A DNA stretch of 64,000 bases from Emmonsiellopsis sp. PD_33. Its lineage: Eukaryota > Ascomycota > Eurotiomycetes > Onygenales > Ajellomycetaceae. The notes beneath the pieces were generated by a model, which worked only from the letters and a program-made list of their open reading frames with translations, made no database searches and was not told the origin of the DNA. The stretch is taken from contig JANTQF010000156.1 of the NCBI GenBank assembly GCA_032988165.1, forward strand, positions 1 through 64,000, written 5' to 3'. The translations under genes and the position numbers were made by a program. Numbering within the stretch: the first letter of the stretch is position 1; every line of letters begins with the position of its first letter. Positions 1-12,599 of this stretch are shown in pieces.

Positions 1-866
1 TCTAGTGCCCAGCTATTTTTACTCTAAATAATGATATTATAATGAAATGTAGAGGGCCCCTCCCCCCGCCCCATCCACTCCACCGGCAAAAACTGCAAAT
101 GCCTATGCGGCTGACTCGCCCCGCTATGTTCTCCGGAGTTGAAGAATGCAAATAGTCGTCTCCCCCCTGCTCCTCCTCCTCCCCCATCCACCGCCCCATC
201 ATCGCCATCCTCATCGCCATCGCCATCGTCGCGTCGTCGTTGCCGCCCCCCCTCCCACGCCTTGAGACACTGAAAAGTAACCATCAAATCATCCCTTTCC
301 AGCAGGTCAGTTTGCGGCTTGAAGAGTGTGGTGGCGAGGATGAAGTGGTTGGGGATTACGGGGAATTTGTTTAGGACGAGGGTGTGGGTGTGTGTGTGGG
401 TGCGTGTTTCATGCGGGGAGGAGGAGGAGGAGGAGGTGATTTTGCCAATGACGAGATCGCCCGTTGGGTTTTCGAAGGGATCAGGTTTTTGCTTCTTCAC
501 GATGGGCGTTGTCGTTGTCGTCGTTGTCGTCGCATTATCTGCCGCGTTGCTGTTATCACCACCATCACCATCATTATTATCGCTGGTGGTAATCGGCTTC
601 TTCGCGAGCGCGGGACAGTATCTGAGTTGGAACTATCAATCAATCAAACAAACAAACAATCGACATTATAATCAGCGCAATCCAATCCAATCCAATCCAA
701 TCCAACATCCTTTCACCCCGAGTCCTGAACTTACAGGCGGTATACCCACCGCTTCCAGCGTGGTGACCTCCGTATGCGAGAAGACGAGGGCGCCGGATTG
801 CCTTGCGGCGCGGAACCGCGTTGCGACGAGGGCGGGGAGGTTTTCGGTGAGGTTGGAGAGCGGCAT
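1..866 (-). CDS. ATP adenylyltransferase (Ap4A phosphorylase, Apa1/Apa2 family), partial
   Basis: Apa1/Apa2 enzymes cleave diadenosine tetraphosphate with phosphate to give ADP and ATP. Exon 1 is 866..735, starting MPLSNLTENLPALV. The intron is 734..633 (GTAAGT donor, GATAG acceptor) and exon 2 runs from 632 to the window edge. Exon 2 carries the family blocks KPDPFENP, LVLNKFPVIPNHFILAT and the HIT-like catalytic stretch SGEHSGASQPHRHLQFLPVE. Between conserved blocks sit low-complexity inserts: a Thr run, a Ser run, a Thr-His repeat and an Asp/Gly-rich loop, matching the microsatellites in the DNA. An in-frame TAG lies at 24-26, just after LPVEWM, with no convincing GT donor between the catalytic motif and that stop. 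Either a weak splice site is used, the gene is broken, or there is a sequence error. An alternative start lies three codons upstream at 875. The C-terminal domain is outside the window. Confidence 0.82.
678..706. repeat. (CCAAT)n pentanucleotide microsatellite inside an intron
   Basis: About five head-to-tail copies of CCAAT lie inside intron 1 of the Apa-type gene, which is read on the other strand. Several overlapping CCAAT boxes within an intron could bind the CCAAT-binding complex, but simple slippage is the plainer explanation. Confidence 0.8.
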
Positions 867-1499
867 GTCATGCATATTTTATTTACCGCGCGTTGGAGAG
901 GGCGGGAGGGAGGGAGGGGGGGAGGGGGCTTGGTGGGTGAAGAATCACGATGGAGTTGTTTGGTGGGTGGGTGGGTGGTTGGGTTGGCCCGTGGTTGAAC
1001 CGGTCGATGATGATGCTAGTAGATAAGTTAAATAGTTGGCGACAGCAACACACCTGTTGTCGCGTCCAGACCTCCACGGGGATGAACAGTTTACTATTTA
1101 ACAGAGAATTGAATTCCATTTATTCCAGCAGTTGTCATGTTTTATGCAGTGTTTCAATCCTAATCGCATTTTATCGAGCGCGGCGGGAGTAAGCGGGGCA
1201 GCCAGGAAACCTACTAATCCCTTTAGAAAACACACATAACAAGCAAGTAGAAGCTGGTATGGATATAAATATATAATATAAAATTATGTAAAAATAAGAC
1301 AGGATCCAGAAAAGAATACACATTTTCCAAGATAAAGGTCGAGAAATATTCAAAAACGCAGAGAGTATATCATCCTAATAAGGTCCCCACAATGTATGCC
1401 AGTTGCCAGAAAACAAGAAGAAAAAAGGATATGCCTCTCTATCGTGAATCCCAAAGCCCCAACAGAAAAGGAAAAACAAAAAGGGAAGAGGATGAAGTC
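867..1499. other. Intergenic, upstream of the Apa-type gene and downstream of the C2H2 gene
   Basis: Both neighbours lie on the - strand, so this stretch should hold the promoter of the Apa-type gene and the 3' end of the zinc-finger gene. A G-rich purine run lies near 900-930 and GGGTGG repeats near 963-980. I see no coding signal. Confidence 0.6.
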
Positions 1500-4094
1500 T
1501 CACGACATCAACTCTTCTATATTCACGTCGTCCTGCGGATTGCCAATAATAGGCACGGCAGCCTGGCCAATCAAGCCCTGGTAACTACCACCAGTAGTAG
1601 TATCCGGCATCCAGGGCCCGCGCTCTTCTTCCGTAGCGTTATGCACGCCCTCTGCGCGCTTCATTGTCTCGACATCAAGGTCCGTGACATAAGCATCCCG
1701 ACCAGGGGAAGCGCCATTGTTGGCGCCCAACAGCTTCAGACGGACCTCAAACTCATTGTCGAGCATCATCTCGTCTTTCCAGAGACGGCGCTGGCCATCG
1801 TAAAGACAGAGGACGCGTTTCTTCATCTTCATCTTGTTGGTTGGACAACCCCAAGACGGAGGATAGTTGTTCCGGTTGTTACGTCTCCGGGAGGCGGCTG
1901 GACGGGGTTTGGAGACGCCGGCGGAGAGGGAGGAGGATGGTTTGTTGAGGGCGCCGGACTTTATCGATCCTTTGCCAGAGGTGTTATTGGTGTTGGAGGG
2001 GGAGTCGTTAGAGTCATCAATATCGTCATCGTCGTCAGCATGGTTGGTCATCAAGTCGTTGGCGTTGTCAACGAGCATGTGCTTCTCCATGGTTTGTCGC
2101 ACAGCATCGTCAGAGGCTACCTCTGTTAATCTCTGGAGATTGATTGCCTCGCTGGGCTCTTCTTGTTGAACCACTCGCAAGACACAGTCGTCCAAATGCT
2201 CGTAGAATTCCTGCGCATTGTTGAACGTGGTGGAACATGTCGAACATTTGCCCGTGGCATCGTGGCAGTAATTTGATATCTTCCGATTCGACGTAGGTGG
2301 GCTCTTCTTGCGGCTGTTCGGTGCAGTTTGCTCGACTCCATGTACAGAAGTCAAGTGTCGCTTGAATACATCTGCGCGGTTGAAGCTCTTCTCAGCAGCA
2401 GAGCCGGAGCCGGGGCAGAAGCCGCAGACCATCGTGCCTTTGTAATGCGTGAGCGTATGCCTATTTTTATCGTACTTGCGCGCGAACCCCTTGAGGTGGT
2501 ACTCGCATGTTACTATAGGGCACTTCTCTGGTCTTTCCGACTGGTGGGTGAGCATGTGCGCCTTTAAGTCCTTAAATACACGGCCGCAGTCCGGATGAGG
2601 ACAGCGACCCTTTTCTTTTCCCTCCTCTTCGTAATCCACGCTTCCCGTCAGGGGACTGTGTGGGGAACGTCGTGAGTTTACGGAGGACACAGATGACCGC
2701 CGTCCTCCATAGGACATTGGTCGAGAAGGAAAGCCAGATTGTGCGAGGTATGGAGAGGGAATGGCGGAATGTGGGTGGTGAGGGTGGTGTAGCGATTGGG
2801 CATGAGGAAGAGGAGATGCGGCAGGAGAGTTGAAGGTAGAGGATTGAGCAAAGGCATATTGGGCCTCTTCAGCGTACGACACGGTCGGGGGAGGATAGCT
2901 GCTTTGTTGCTGCATTGGTTGGATCAAGGAAGGATCTATTAGAAGGACCATATGTTAGCGAGGAATGCACCAGTTTAAACTAGCAGTCTCGCAAATGCGT
3001 TTTCAAAAAGAGCAAACCACAGAATATATATAACATGCCACGGCTTTGGGTATCAAAAGGAAATAAAAAGAAAAGCAACAATTGCGATAGACTGCAAGGG
3101 GTATCAATAGGAAAAAAAACCAACAAGATGACTCAAGAGGCGGTACAAAAATGCCGCTGCTCTGTTTAAAGAAAGAGTTTTGATAGCTTCCGCTATGGCT
3201 GGAGCTCCTTGAAGCCTTTGGGCTTTTTGGAGATTGCAAGCTATTCCGTTTCATCGTCGCTTCAGGCGTCGACATTTTTCTCGCTTTTAAAGCGCCTGTG
3301 GTAGAGTCTCGGGGCAAGGCCCTTTTTCTGCTGCCCATCTCGGGCGAATACATCGTTGGAGATTCGCCATTCGGCGACGCTGCACTCCTTCGTCGGCTCA
3401 TGCTGGCAGAATTCTTGCGCGATCCGGCCGCCAGAGGCAGAGTGCTTGACGGGGGAGACATTGCTTGCACTTGCTTGCTAGCCATAGCAGCAACATCTGT
3501 GTGTTGCCATGTAAAATGACTTGCGCCAGATGGGCCTGCAACTGGAGGCTTCTTGGTCGCAGAAGATGCAGATACAGGATTTACAGGCTGAGAACTCAAA
3601 ACAGCAGGCGATTTGATCGCCTGCGAAGTAAAAGAAGAAATGTTTTCACACTTACCCACAAAGCTGTCCGGAAGCTTGTCGTGCGCGAACATAATATCCG
3701 CGTCCATTCCGGCGCTAACATAGTCCTGTGGGTAGCCGGCGTTCATGTCCATCCAGTTCTCCTGGTATGGAGAACCGATCGCCGATGACGAGGTGCTTGG
3801 TATTGATGGGCCCGAGGCAGATGAGCTAGCAGTTTGATCGGAAGGCGCAGTTGCTATGGATGGTGGCCCAGAAGGTGGGTGGGGATACGAGTCGAATTTT
3901 GGGTTGTAGAGCTGGTGGGGAGCTTCTACCATGAAAGCAGAAGAGGAGTCGAAAAAGGCGTTTGAGCCAGGTGGAAAGTGGCTGTATGAGTAGCCGTCGA
4001 TGTTTAGAGATCCAAAAGGATCATGCATAGAGGGATCCATGGAGAGCTGCTGAAGATAGGGTTGCTCGTGACGGGAACGTTCGAGCGCTAGCAT
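1500..4094 (-). CDS. C2H2 zinc-finger transcription factor
   Basis: A probable nuclear DNA-binding regulator of about 801 residues; I do not recognise the exact family member. The likely exons are 4094..3125 and 2935..1500. The acceptor at 2936 is good (CTAAC branch, CTAATAG). The only donor nearby that keeps frame and avoids intron-like coding is GTTGGT at 3124, so that junction is uncertain. The first ~320 residues are Ser/Pro/Gln-rich and disordered, as in activation regions. Zinc fingers lie at about residues 430-525: CPHPDC..H..H, CPIVTC..HTLTH and CGFC..HLTSVH. A further C2HC-like finger, CSTC..H..C, lies at about 545-575. The C-terminal half has an acidic Asp/Asn stretch. A GTAAGT near 3656 followed by TTCGCAG would give only a 35-nt intron and break frame, so I treat it as coding. 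A very long gene-free upstream region suggests complex regulation. Confidence 0.82.
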
Positions 4095-4652
4095 GACGGG
4101 CCGGGTGAGGCAAGCGAAGCAGTGTGCACAGATTTTTCTCCCTCTATTTTTTTTTTCTTTTTCTCTCGCGTTCTATCCCACGGATTCAGTCAACAAAATG
4201 CGCCAGCATCGAGCGAATTGCGGCGGGCTGCTGGAGAGGGCGAGTCAAGTCAGCTGACTGGACCAGTTCATATCCGAATTGGCTGGCTAGCAGAAAAAGA
4301 AAACATGGCAATTGGGAAACCCCAGGAAAAAGAAACGAAGAGAGCAAAAGCAGATCAGCCATACCAGTCAGTCAGATCAGGCTTTGTAAATTATGGGCGA
4401 TTCCAGAACTGCGTCAGGCAGAAAAGGGCTGTCTATACAGTTCGCGCTAGGCTGGGCAAAACCGCGGAAGGGGCCAACGGGACGGTCCGGCGAAGTAAGC
4501 AGACAGAGCAAATCAAGGAGACGCGAGCCGCTGTTCGTCCTGGGAGCTGGAGGGCGCGCGAACCGGTCAGGAGAGGACTGGAAATTGGCAGAGGTGCCGG
4601 GGCTGGCGGAAACAGCCAATCAGGGCGCAGAGAGGCGATATGGACCAGACAC

Positions 4653-4695
4653 GCCAGACAGCAGACAGCAGACAGCGGACAGCAGACAGCAGACT
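4653..4695. repeat. (CAGACAG)n heptanucleotide repeat
   Basis: Near-perfect tandem copies of a seven-base unit with one interrupted unit (GCGGAC). It lies in the presumed leader or promoter of the C2H2 gene. Confidence 0.8.
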
Positions 4696-4895
4696 GCTCA
4701 GGATTGCCGCTGGATGTTATGTTGCGGGAGAAGCTGGGGCACGGCGGTGGCAAATGGCGGGGGAGCAGGGGGAGCAGGGGGAGGCGGACGGCGGGTTGTC
4801 GAATGGGATTCGGTGCGGAGAGAGAAGAGTCGAAGACAGCACAGGAGGGACGGCCAGAGACGCGGAGATGGGACAGAGGCAGAGGCAGAGTCGGG

Positions 4896-4942
4896 AGAGC
4901 AGAGCAGAGCAGAGCAGAGCAGAGCAGAGCAGAGCAGAGCAG
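4896..4942. repeat. (AGAGC)n pentanucleotide microsatellite
   Basis: About nine perfect head-to-tail AGAGC units lie about 0.8 kb upstream of the C2H2 start codon. Such a tract is likely polymorphic in copy number between strains. Confidence 0.9.
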
Positions 4943-7900
4943 AGGACAGTGGACAGGCGGGCGGAGAGATATTTATTAACATGCACCGCTTGTCATCCGC
5001 CAACTCCCACTGCCCTACAGGGAGACAGCGAGGCGCAACGGCACGCTGGCCACGCTAGCTCCCTGCCCGGCCTAGAGCAGCCCGAGGGCCCACGATCCAA
5101 AAATGCGCAGTCTTCGCTTCCCTGCCCCGCTGTATTGTTACGCGGGTTGCAAATACCCCGTTACCGTACTGTCATGGTACGGTACTGCTCTGACGTTGCA
5201 TCCATCTCTGTAGGGCAGACTGCGATCCCCCAATCTGCAGGCCGTACGTAGCCAATCCTGCCACTGCCTATTGATTCTTGAGTTGGGTTCGTTCTCGCTC
5301 TGCTCTGCCCTACGGGGAAAAGCCAATGGAACCCTGCCAACGCCAACCCAACTCAACTTTCTCTTCACCTCCCTGCTCCCTGCCACAGACCTGTCAACTC
5401 TATGTCCAAAACACGGTGAGCGAAGACGAAGAAAAATGAATCCAGTTTCAATCCAGTAATACCCACGACGCCCATACTCTCTCAACATCAAGTCACCCCA
5501 TTTCTTTTCTTTTTCCAAGCCTCGACCCTCTCAAAGGCCGAACCCGGAACTCCAGTCTCCGATCCACCATGCGCACACACCCCCTCGGGAATGTCCGTGA
5601 CGCGAGGCGGTAGTTACCTCGCTCGTGCCCAGCGTTTCCACGGTTCGGTTTGACAAATTGAGAAAAGCCACCCCTTCATTATTATGCAAGAGAACAATCC
5701 TGTGAACCATTCTGGAACCTCACTTTGTTTTTTTCCCACAAAAATATAATTCATTCTCGAACGATTTGTTGGTTACACCTGGTTACACTTGGGGTTCGGA
5801 GATACAGCAATCTACGGAGATGTAATGTATCGTCTGTGTGTCTGCCGTGCAGACACACCTCGGGAACATACTGCATTGCATGTACAAGTCTACAGATGCT
5901 GAGGCATGGTGAGCCAGATTAACTCCCCACCATTTTCTGGCTATGTATCTCCACCCCCTTCCTTAATAATGAATGGCCGGTGCAGGATTATGTCTGCCAT
6001 TTGGATTTCTCACAATCTGATAGGCCCCCACATAACCAATTACAGCAGCTACAACTAGCGTTTGAAGCCCGCGGATTCTCGGGGTGGACAATGGCAGTGT
6101 CTGTCACTAGTACTTAACTGCTGGAAATAGACACGGCGCAGTTGATACTTTGAGTGACATTGTCTGATACTCCTTCCTCTAACACATAAATATTCCTCCA
6201 ACAACCCCTTACATAGTATACATAAATAACATCATAACATGCATAATGCCTGTGCTTTAAATTAAAATAACTTATCCCCATCCTTCCAATCCCACCAAAC
6301 AAACACTCTCATTCCTTGAACAGAACATAAATTACCTCCCAGTCTGTACTTTTAAACCTAAACCCCAAACCAACCAAGCCCATCCCCCCCCCATCCCTTC
6401 CCCAGATAACACCAACACCACCATCCCCATTGCCAGCCCTATAGGGCCCCCCCTCCCCCCCTCAAGGAACCGTCTCACGTAAGCCTCACCTACCATGTCG
6501 CATCGGAGTTAAAACCCAACAGCATCCAAGACCCCAAAAGGCAACGCGGGGAAAGGCAAGGCAGATTTCCCCGACGGATAAGAGGGATCGGAATCGATCG
6601 ACGGATCGAAAGCTTTAGTGCGAAGGATTGGAATTGATTCCACATAGTTAAACTAGTTATTATGTGTATGTGTATTATATGCCATGGGGCATAGTTTAGC
6701 TGGTTGGTTCGGTGCTGTTATTTTCGTGCTGCCAGTGCGAGTAGGGGAGTCCCTAGGTAGCATGCAAGTAACTACGCAGTTAAAACTACACAGGAGGTAA
6801 GGGTAACTAACAGGCATCATTTCCATGTCTTCCCTTTTCCGTTCCTTTTTTTCCTTCTTGATTCCTGATTCCTGAAACGCGGCCCTTTGTGGTTGGGAAT
6901 CTTGGGGTTTCGACAATTACTAACATCGGGAAGGGCTAAAAATAGGTATCTCCTATTCCCCTACCATATTAACTAGTGGGATCATGTTCCCTGTATATGT
7001 GCCTAGTAGATCTTTCGATGTTCAGTTGGAATTTAGGGGGGAGAGGGCTGGTAGGCTGCAGTAGCTCGTAGGTAACCAACTTGAAACTTTAAGGGAAGCA
7101 GAAGAGGAGATGGATATATCAGATGAATTGGTTTAAAAGGTGGATTTAAGGAGGCAGGCTGGATAACCTCATTCAGGTAAATACCTAGTCTTCCAAATCT
7201 GGCTGGGTGTTATTTTTACTAGGTCCTGTCATCAAGGTAGCTCTCAAGGTGATTGCGATAGTCAAGCCAGCCCTACATCATATGTTTCTGCATTTATTAC
7301 TACATTGGACCTCTACCAACATCAGAGTCTAAAGACCCAAGCCTGTCTGATCCAGCAGTTTCTCCTTTAAGCATACACTGTGTAATTTGAAAACTCACTT
7401 CTTTCCTAATGGGGCGGAAAGGACAATCAAGCCAAGCAATAATATCTCGATATCATTTCATGCGCCCCCTGGCCTTAATCCTGAAACTTGAAGAACCACG
7501 TTTTAACACCCCCCCCCAAGGCTAGGCTGGCCCCCATATGAATATCCTAATATGTAAGTACAGATGTAGAGGCATCATGTTGTGCAACAGGTATGTTTTG
7601 TCATTTCAGCCCTATGCTGACCATGGATGCATGCCTGCAACCATGAAAGAGAAAGGAAATAGGGGGGAGCATATAAGTACTAGTATGTATTTTCCATACA
7701 CTGTTCCATGCGTCTGTACGTTCCGTCTTCAAAACATGGCCAAGACTAGTAACGCGAAAAAACCACTGGTGCCGTTCCTCTTTACTCCCATCTGTCTGAT
7801 TGAGTAACAAGTCAGAGATGTGGCAAGTATTTCCTTTTTTCCCTCCCTTGCGGTGCAAGGCTGAGCGCTTGCAGGGGTGATCAAAAACTGGCGAATGAAA

Positions 7901-10900
7901 ATGCGCTGGAAGTTCGGTGAGGGGAGTTTACCTAGCCACAGTGATTATCTTACTATTAAACTTTAAAATAAGAATAAACTGGCGTTCAAGCCAATAATCT
8001 AGCGAGAAAATGGTTGGGGGGCACGGAGCAAAGCCACAGGACTAAAATATATTTGTCGATCAATTTTTTTGTTTTTTTTGTTCGTTCCGTCAGTGATTTT
8101 TAGCAGGTGTTTTCCCGTACTGGAAAAATATGTAGGTTGGTATGTAATGTAAATAACATAGAGTAAAATTACGATTAAATTAGTTTCTTACACATAATAC
8201 TTACTATTTAGAGGTTACTCTTCCTAGAATTCCTTCGCGGCTTGGTCAGTTCTCATCGGAGGAATCATGGGCCATGATTTCCGTTTTCTTCGGTAACTTT
8301 TTAAAGTTTAAGGTCTAAATGCCTGATTGGCTGGATTTAAGTGGCCCCCCTGGTCTGAACCTATTTTTACCACACACCTTACTGGATTAAGAATATGTTC
8401 TGTGGTGGGGCCAGGGGAACCCTTTTTGGTTGGCCTAGTGTGAACTATATTTCTTGGCTCTTTCAAAGTAATATGTTCGAATCTTGGTATTTTCGGTTTT
8501 GTATTCGGACCCTTTTTACATACTGATGTAATCGGTCTACCCATTGAAACTCATGCCATGAGAATGCAACAGCAACGATGATGAAGATCTTCCCTTTGAT
8601 CTGGTGTTTATTTGTGGCTGGGGGGCTGCAGGGCAGCAAGGCAGGCGATGTTTCTCCTGCAGAAAAAGAACCTATTGTTGTTTCCCATTAAATACAAAAT
8701 AAAAGCCACGGGGTTTTATTCCACATGAATAGAAAGAATGCCATGCTTTGGCTGCATTGCTACATGCTGGAATATGCAATGTATGGGAAGTTTAGACCCT
8801 TCTAGAAAAGTTCGCCCTGTGGCACGACATTTGGTATGTACTGCATACTGTGTAGGGAGTGTGTATGTATTGTACTCTATGCATGAAAGCAAAGTTGCTG
8901 AATCTGTGTTTCAAGATTTGACAATGCAGTGGCTGATCAAGTTTAATGTGTATTTTCCTATGCCTATTTAATTTAAAAATATTTGCCTCCTTATCATCGA
9001 AGAAATACCCTCTCTGGATTGTATTTTCCCAAAACAACAATGGAAATTCCTCTGCATCAAAGAAGCAAAATACATAAGAAACAAATGAACCCAGACATCT
9101 ATGAACACCCTCCCTATCCTCCCTCCTCGGATATAACTCTAACATCCGAACCCGCGAACGAAAAGGGTGATTTTCGTCGCAGTGTAACTACTAACAATTC
9201 CACGCCATGCCAAGATCCATCACCACGTTTTCCCCCAACTTCCCCTTTCGCCCCGAACTGTCCCACCCTACCACTCGTCAATGGCAAAATCTCAGTCAAC
9301 TCCAAACCCCCACGTCGCACAAAGGGGACCACGAGGTGGTGCTTGTCTTCGAGTCATGCCTCCTGGTGTTTCCTATGGCAAACCCAAATTCCTTCCACGG
9401 TTATTGAGGGGGGGGTGTCACTGCCGACCACTGACCACTGACCACTGGCCAGATGAAGAGATGAATCCATGGGATGCGCCAGAGGTGCGGTTGGGGCGAG
9501 GATTCTTGAAACGAAGCGCTCTTTTCTTTCGGTTAGCGGGCGGCAGGGATGCGGTTCCTTCACTGCTCGGATCGGGGATTCCGGAGTTATGGGCTGGTAG
9601 GGCGGGAGGAGAGAGCGGCAAGGATGGTTTGGAGGAGTAGATCAATGGGAGTCTGGGATATGCATGTTCTTCGACGTTCTGCTTGACAGTGAAAGCCCGT
9701 TGTCTATTTCGTGTGCTTGGTGTATGCCTTCCAGTTTGCTTGAAGGGCCTCGTTGTTCAGGGTCATTATCCAGGGCCCAAGGGCACACCAGTGTTTCTTG
9801 AACATGCGTGTAGTGCTTCCGACTTCGTCATGGCGAGGTTGCCTTACACCAAAGGAGTCCACGAGGCCGTTGTGATACCCCCCTTACACATCAATCAGCC
9901 AAAGAAACAAGTCATTCTTCCAAGGGTAACTAACTCGAACATGGTTCACAATCCTCGTGTGAAGGGAGTTTCCCAATTATGCTATCGTCAAACCAACACG
10001 GAGCACCCTTGCTTACTTGCACAATGCAGAAATCGTCTTGCCATGTCTCAATATCCTTTCTGATCCCCCTTTTCCGTTCGCTCCGAATTCCGACTGGTCT
10101 TAGAAGCCAATTATGATGCAGACAGGCATTATCCATTATCGTCGCCCAAACGATTGGGTTTTTCACACTTCGTATTGGGGCCAAAAAAAAGGGGGATCAA
10201 CCAGGAATCAGGGTGAGGAAGAACATCAGAGTTTCTCATTCCTTGGAGTTGGCAGAACCGTCCACGATGTTTGCATATAAATCCGAGGAAAACGGTCAAC
10301 GCTGTATCTTACCCCTTTGCCTCCACCCTAGGGGGGTTTCGTTGTACAACTTCGCGTGGCAACTTCTCAAACAACTACACGAGGCCTTCCGGGATGTGCT
10401 TTGGATCCTGACCCTCGTCTATCAATGTATCCGAGAATGCACGACCTACGTTTACACCCTTTTATCCGGAAAATATCGCGCGCGTGCGCATGATGGATCT
10501 TTTTCCAGAGGTGACCTCAACCACTATCCCCTTACTTATGCGGAAAAATTTCCCGCCGGGCCTAGGCCAAGCAGTATCATCATAATAAAATAGAGGAGCG
10601 ATGAATATTCCTCCTAGACGTCAACAGGGACGTTTCAACTTCTAGAACCAGCCGGCTCTTTACTAGGGGTATTGCGCGGGAGACTCATCAAAACAGACCA
10701 AGTTAGCCTGAAGATACTGACCCAACCTGCTTGTTCCCATCCCACACCACAACCACACCTCACCACCCCTCTGCACCATCATTTTCAATTCCCAAGCGGA
10801 TCACCCACATCACCCAAGCTCTCCTTCCTCCCCCTTCTCTCCTTTCCCACGTTTCCACTAATTCAGATTGTATCACAAACACCAACCACCCAACCCAGAA

Positions 10901-11432
10901 AACAAGGTCCTTTAATAGAAGAACCCAATAAGGTTATGGAGCAAACACGCCAGCCATTTCCCAGTAAGCTTTATCCACCCACCCCCACTTCCTCCCACCA
11001 AGCAATACTACCGCAAAAGAAAGGAGTTTCTTAACACAAAAACCACGCCCAGTAGCCTAATAACTTAATTCGCTGCCCAGCGAAAGAATAACCACCAAGC
11101 AAAAACTTTAGATAATTAACTTAACTAACCAGCAAAGGAAATCAGTTAAATACGTTAATTAACGTCGAACCATAATAGCCGCGGCCGCGCTACAACACTC
11201 TTATCTCACGGCCACTTCCCGGCGTCCACTCTATTATCCGAGAAAATGGCAAAAGGGGCCAAGAGGCGAAGGATTTTTTTTTTCTTTTTTGCTGGTGTGA
11301 ACGTTCATTGAAGTCGAAATAAGGGAGAAGTTTAAATCGCTAGTTTAATTTACTGGCTATTAACAGCTTTGCAGGTCTTCCAAGCGGCTAACAAGGAGTC
11401 GAAGCGACCTGCTCATGCTGTCCTGGGTCTAC

Positions 11433-11461
11433 CTATCTATCTATCTATCTATCTATCTATC
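11433..11461. repeat. (CTAT)n tetranucleotide microsatellite
   Basis: Seven perfect CTAT units in the gene desert. Confidence 0.9.
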
Positions 11462-11611
11462 CATTGACCACCTAGAGCTGGAGCTTGGAAGGGTCAAAGG
11501 GGGATGTATGGGTTTATTTATTATCCTGCCTGGCTTCGCCGTCCTGTTTAAACTATGTAACTGACGACTGATTTCTGATATCTACTAATTGTCTTGCTTC
11601 ATAGCCAGCGG

Positions 11612-11646
11612 GATAGAATGGGATAGGATGGGATAGGACGGGATAG
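11612..11646. repeat. GGGATAGGAT-type decamer tandem repeat
   Basis: Four imperfect copies of a ten-base unit (GGGATAGAAT, GGGATAGGAT, GGGATAGGAC, GGGATAGGGA). No function is visible. Confidence 0.75.
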
Positions 11647-12599
11647 GGAGAATCTGATGAGATTCTGGACCTGGGGCTCTGGGCGTTTGAGGGGGGGCAG
11701 TGGATATGGAGGATTTAGGTTTGGGTTGGAGGCCGGTTTTTCGAGTTAATTTACTCCCATGGGACATGGCCAGGGGAAGGGAGTAGGGTGTCTCCGCAAA
11801 ACAAACTGCATAAACACACCCCAATTCTTCAGAGGGGTTTCGATAAAAGAGACGGTGGTGAGCAGTCATGGACCGACCAAATGGCGGGAATCCTTGCCCG
11901 AGTCCCATGCAATATTCTCTCGATAGAAAAGTCTGGTAACAAAAAAAAATAAAAAAAAGAATTTGACATGTTCTTCAGGAGTTGTCAGGCTAGTACAAAT
12001 AGGGTTTTTGCAGAAAAGGATTTGCTCATTAAAAGCATGAGGTGGTTTAGCAGCCAATTATGGCAGAGAGATGACTGGTAGCATTTCCGAGGGTTTGAGG
12101 TCCCCCCTGTTTGGTTCCTAAAATGGAAAGATAAGTGGCTTAGACTGGATCTTTACCAAGATTGGGGAGAGGAGTGTTTTTTTGTACTGTAATGTGTTTG
12201 TGGTTATGGGAATTTTGCATTACCATAGGATGTAAGTATACGGTAATGTTTCCCCCATGTATTTGGCAGCGTCTTGGGCCTGTTCTTATGCCCTACGTAT
12301 TGTTGTTGTATGGTATGCTATCTATGAAATGGTAATTTATGATTCCACACTGGTTGAACCCCCCGCCCAGTATGGACCTGACCCAATTAAGATAACAGAC
12401 ATGGTACACCCCATACCTTGGTAAAGTCTCCATTCGAGCTCCGGGTCTAAAATAGCACAGACCAACAGGCTCTCATATTCCCGCCCGCCCAGAGCAAGCT
12501 GGCAACCAAGAGGAAAAATCCAAAGTAGAAATAGATTGTTTCGCAAAAACATACCCAGCCCATGCGCGTTGACAAATACTCTATCTGCAAGCCCATACA

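Larger units (their letters stand above)
4095..5600. promoter_or_regulatory. GC-rich upstream region of the C2H2 gene with microsatellites
   Basis: This is directly upstream of the - strand C2H2 start. It is GC-rich and purine-rich, with a (CAGACAG)n block at 4653-4695 and (AGAGC)n at 4896-4942. Open frames of 200-285 codons occur on both strands, but they have repeat-driven composition and no recognisable domain, so I call this promoter or 5' leader rather than a gene. Transcript start sites cannot be placed from sequence. Confidence 0.45.

Noticed and set aside
3621..3655. 35-nt intron in the C2H2 gene (GTAAGT to TTCGCAG)
   Set aside because: Too short for a fungal intron and removal shifts the frame of an otherwise continuous protein.
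4122..4979. 285-codon open frame on + and several overlapping frames of 80-220 codons
   Set aside because: Overlapping frames on both strands are open because of purine-rich repeats; the composition is repeat-driven and no domain or splice structure supports a gene.
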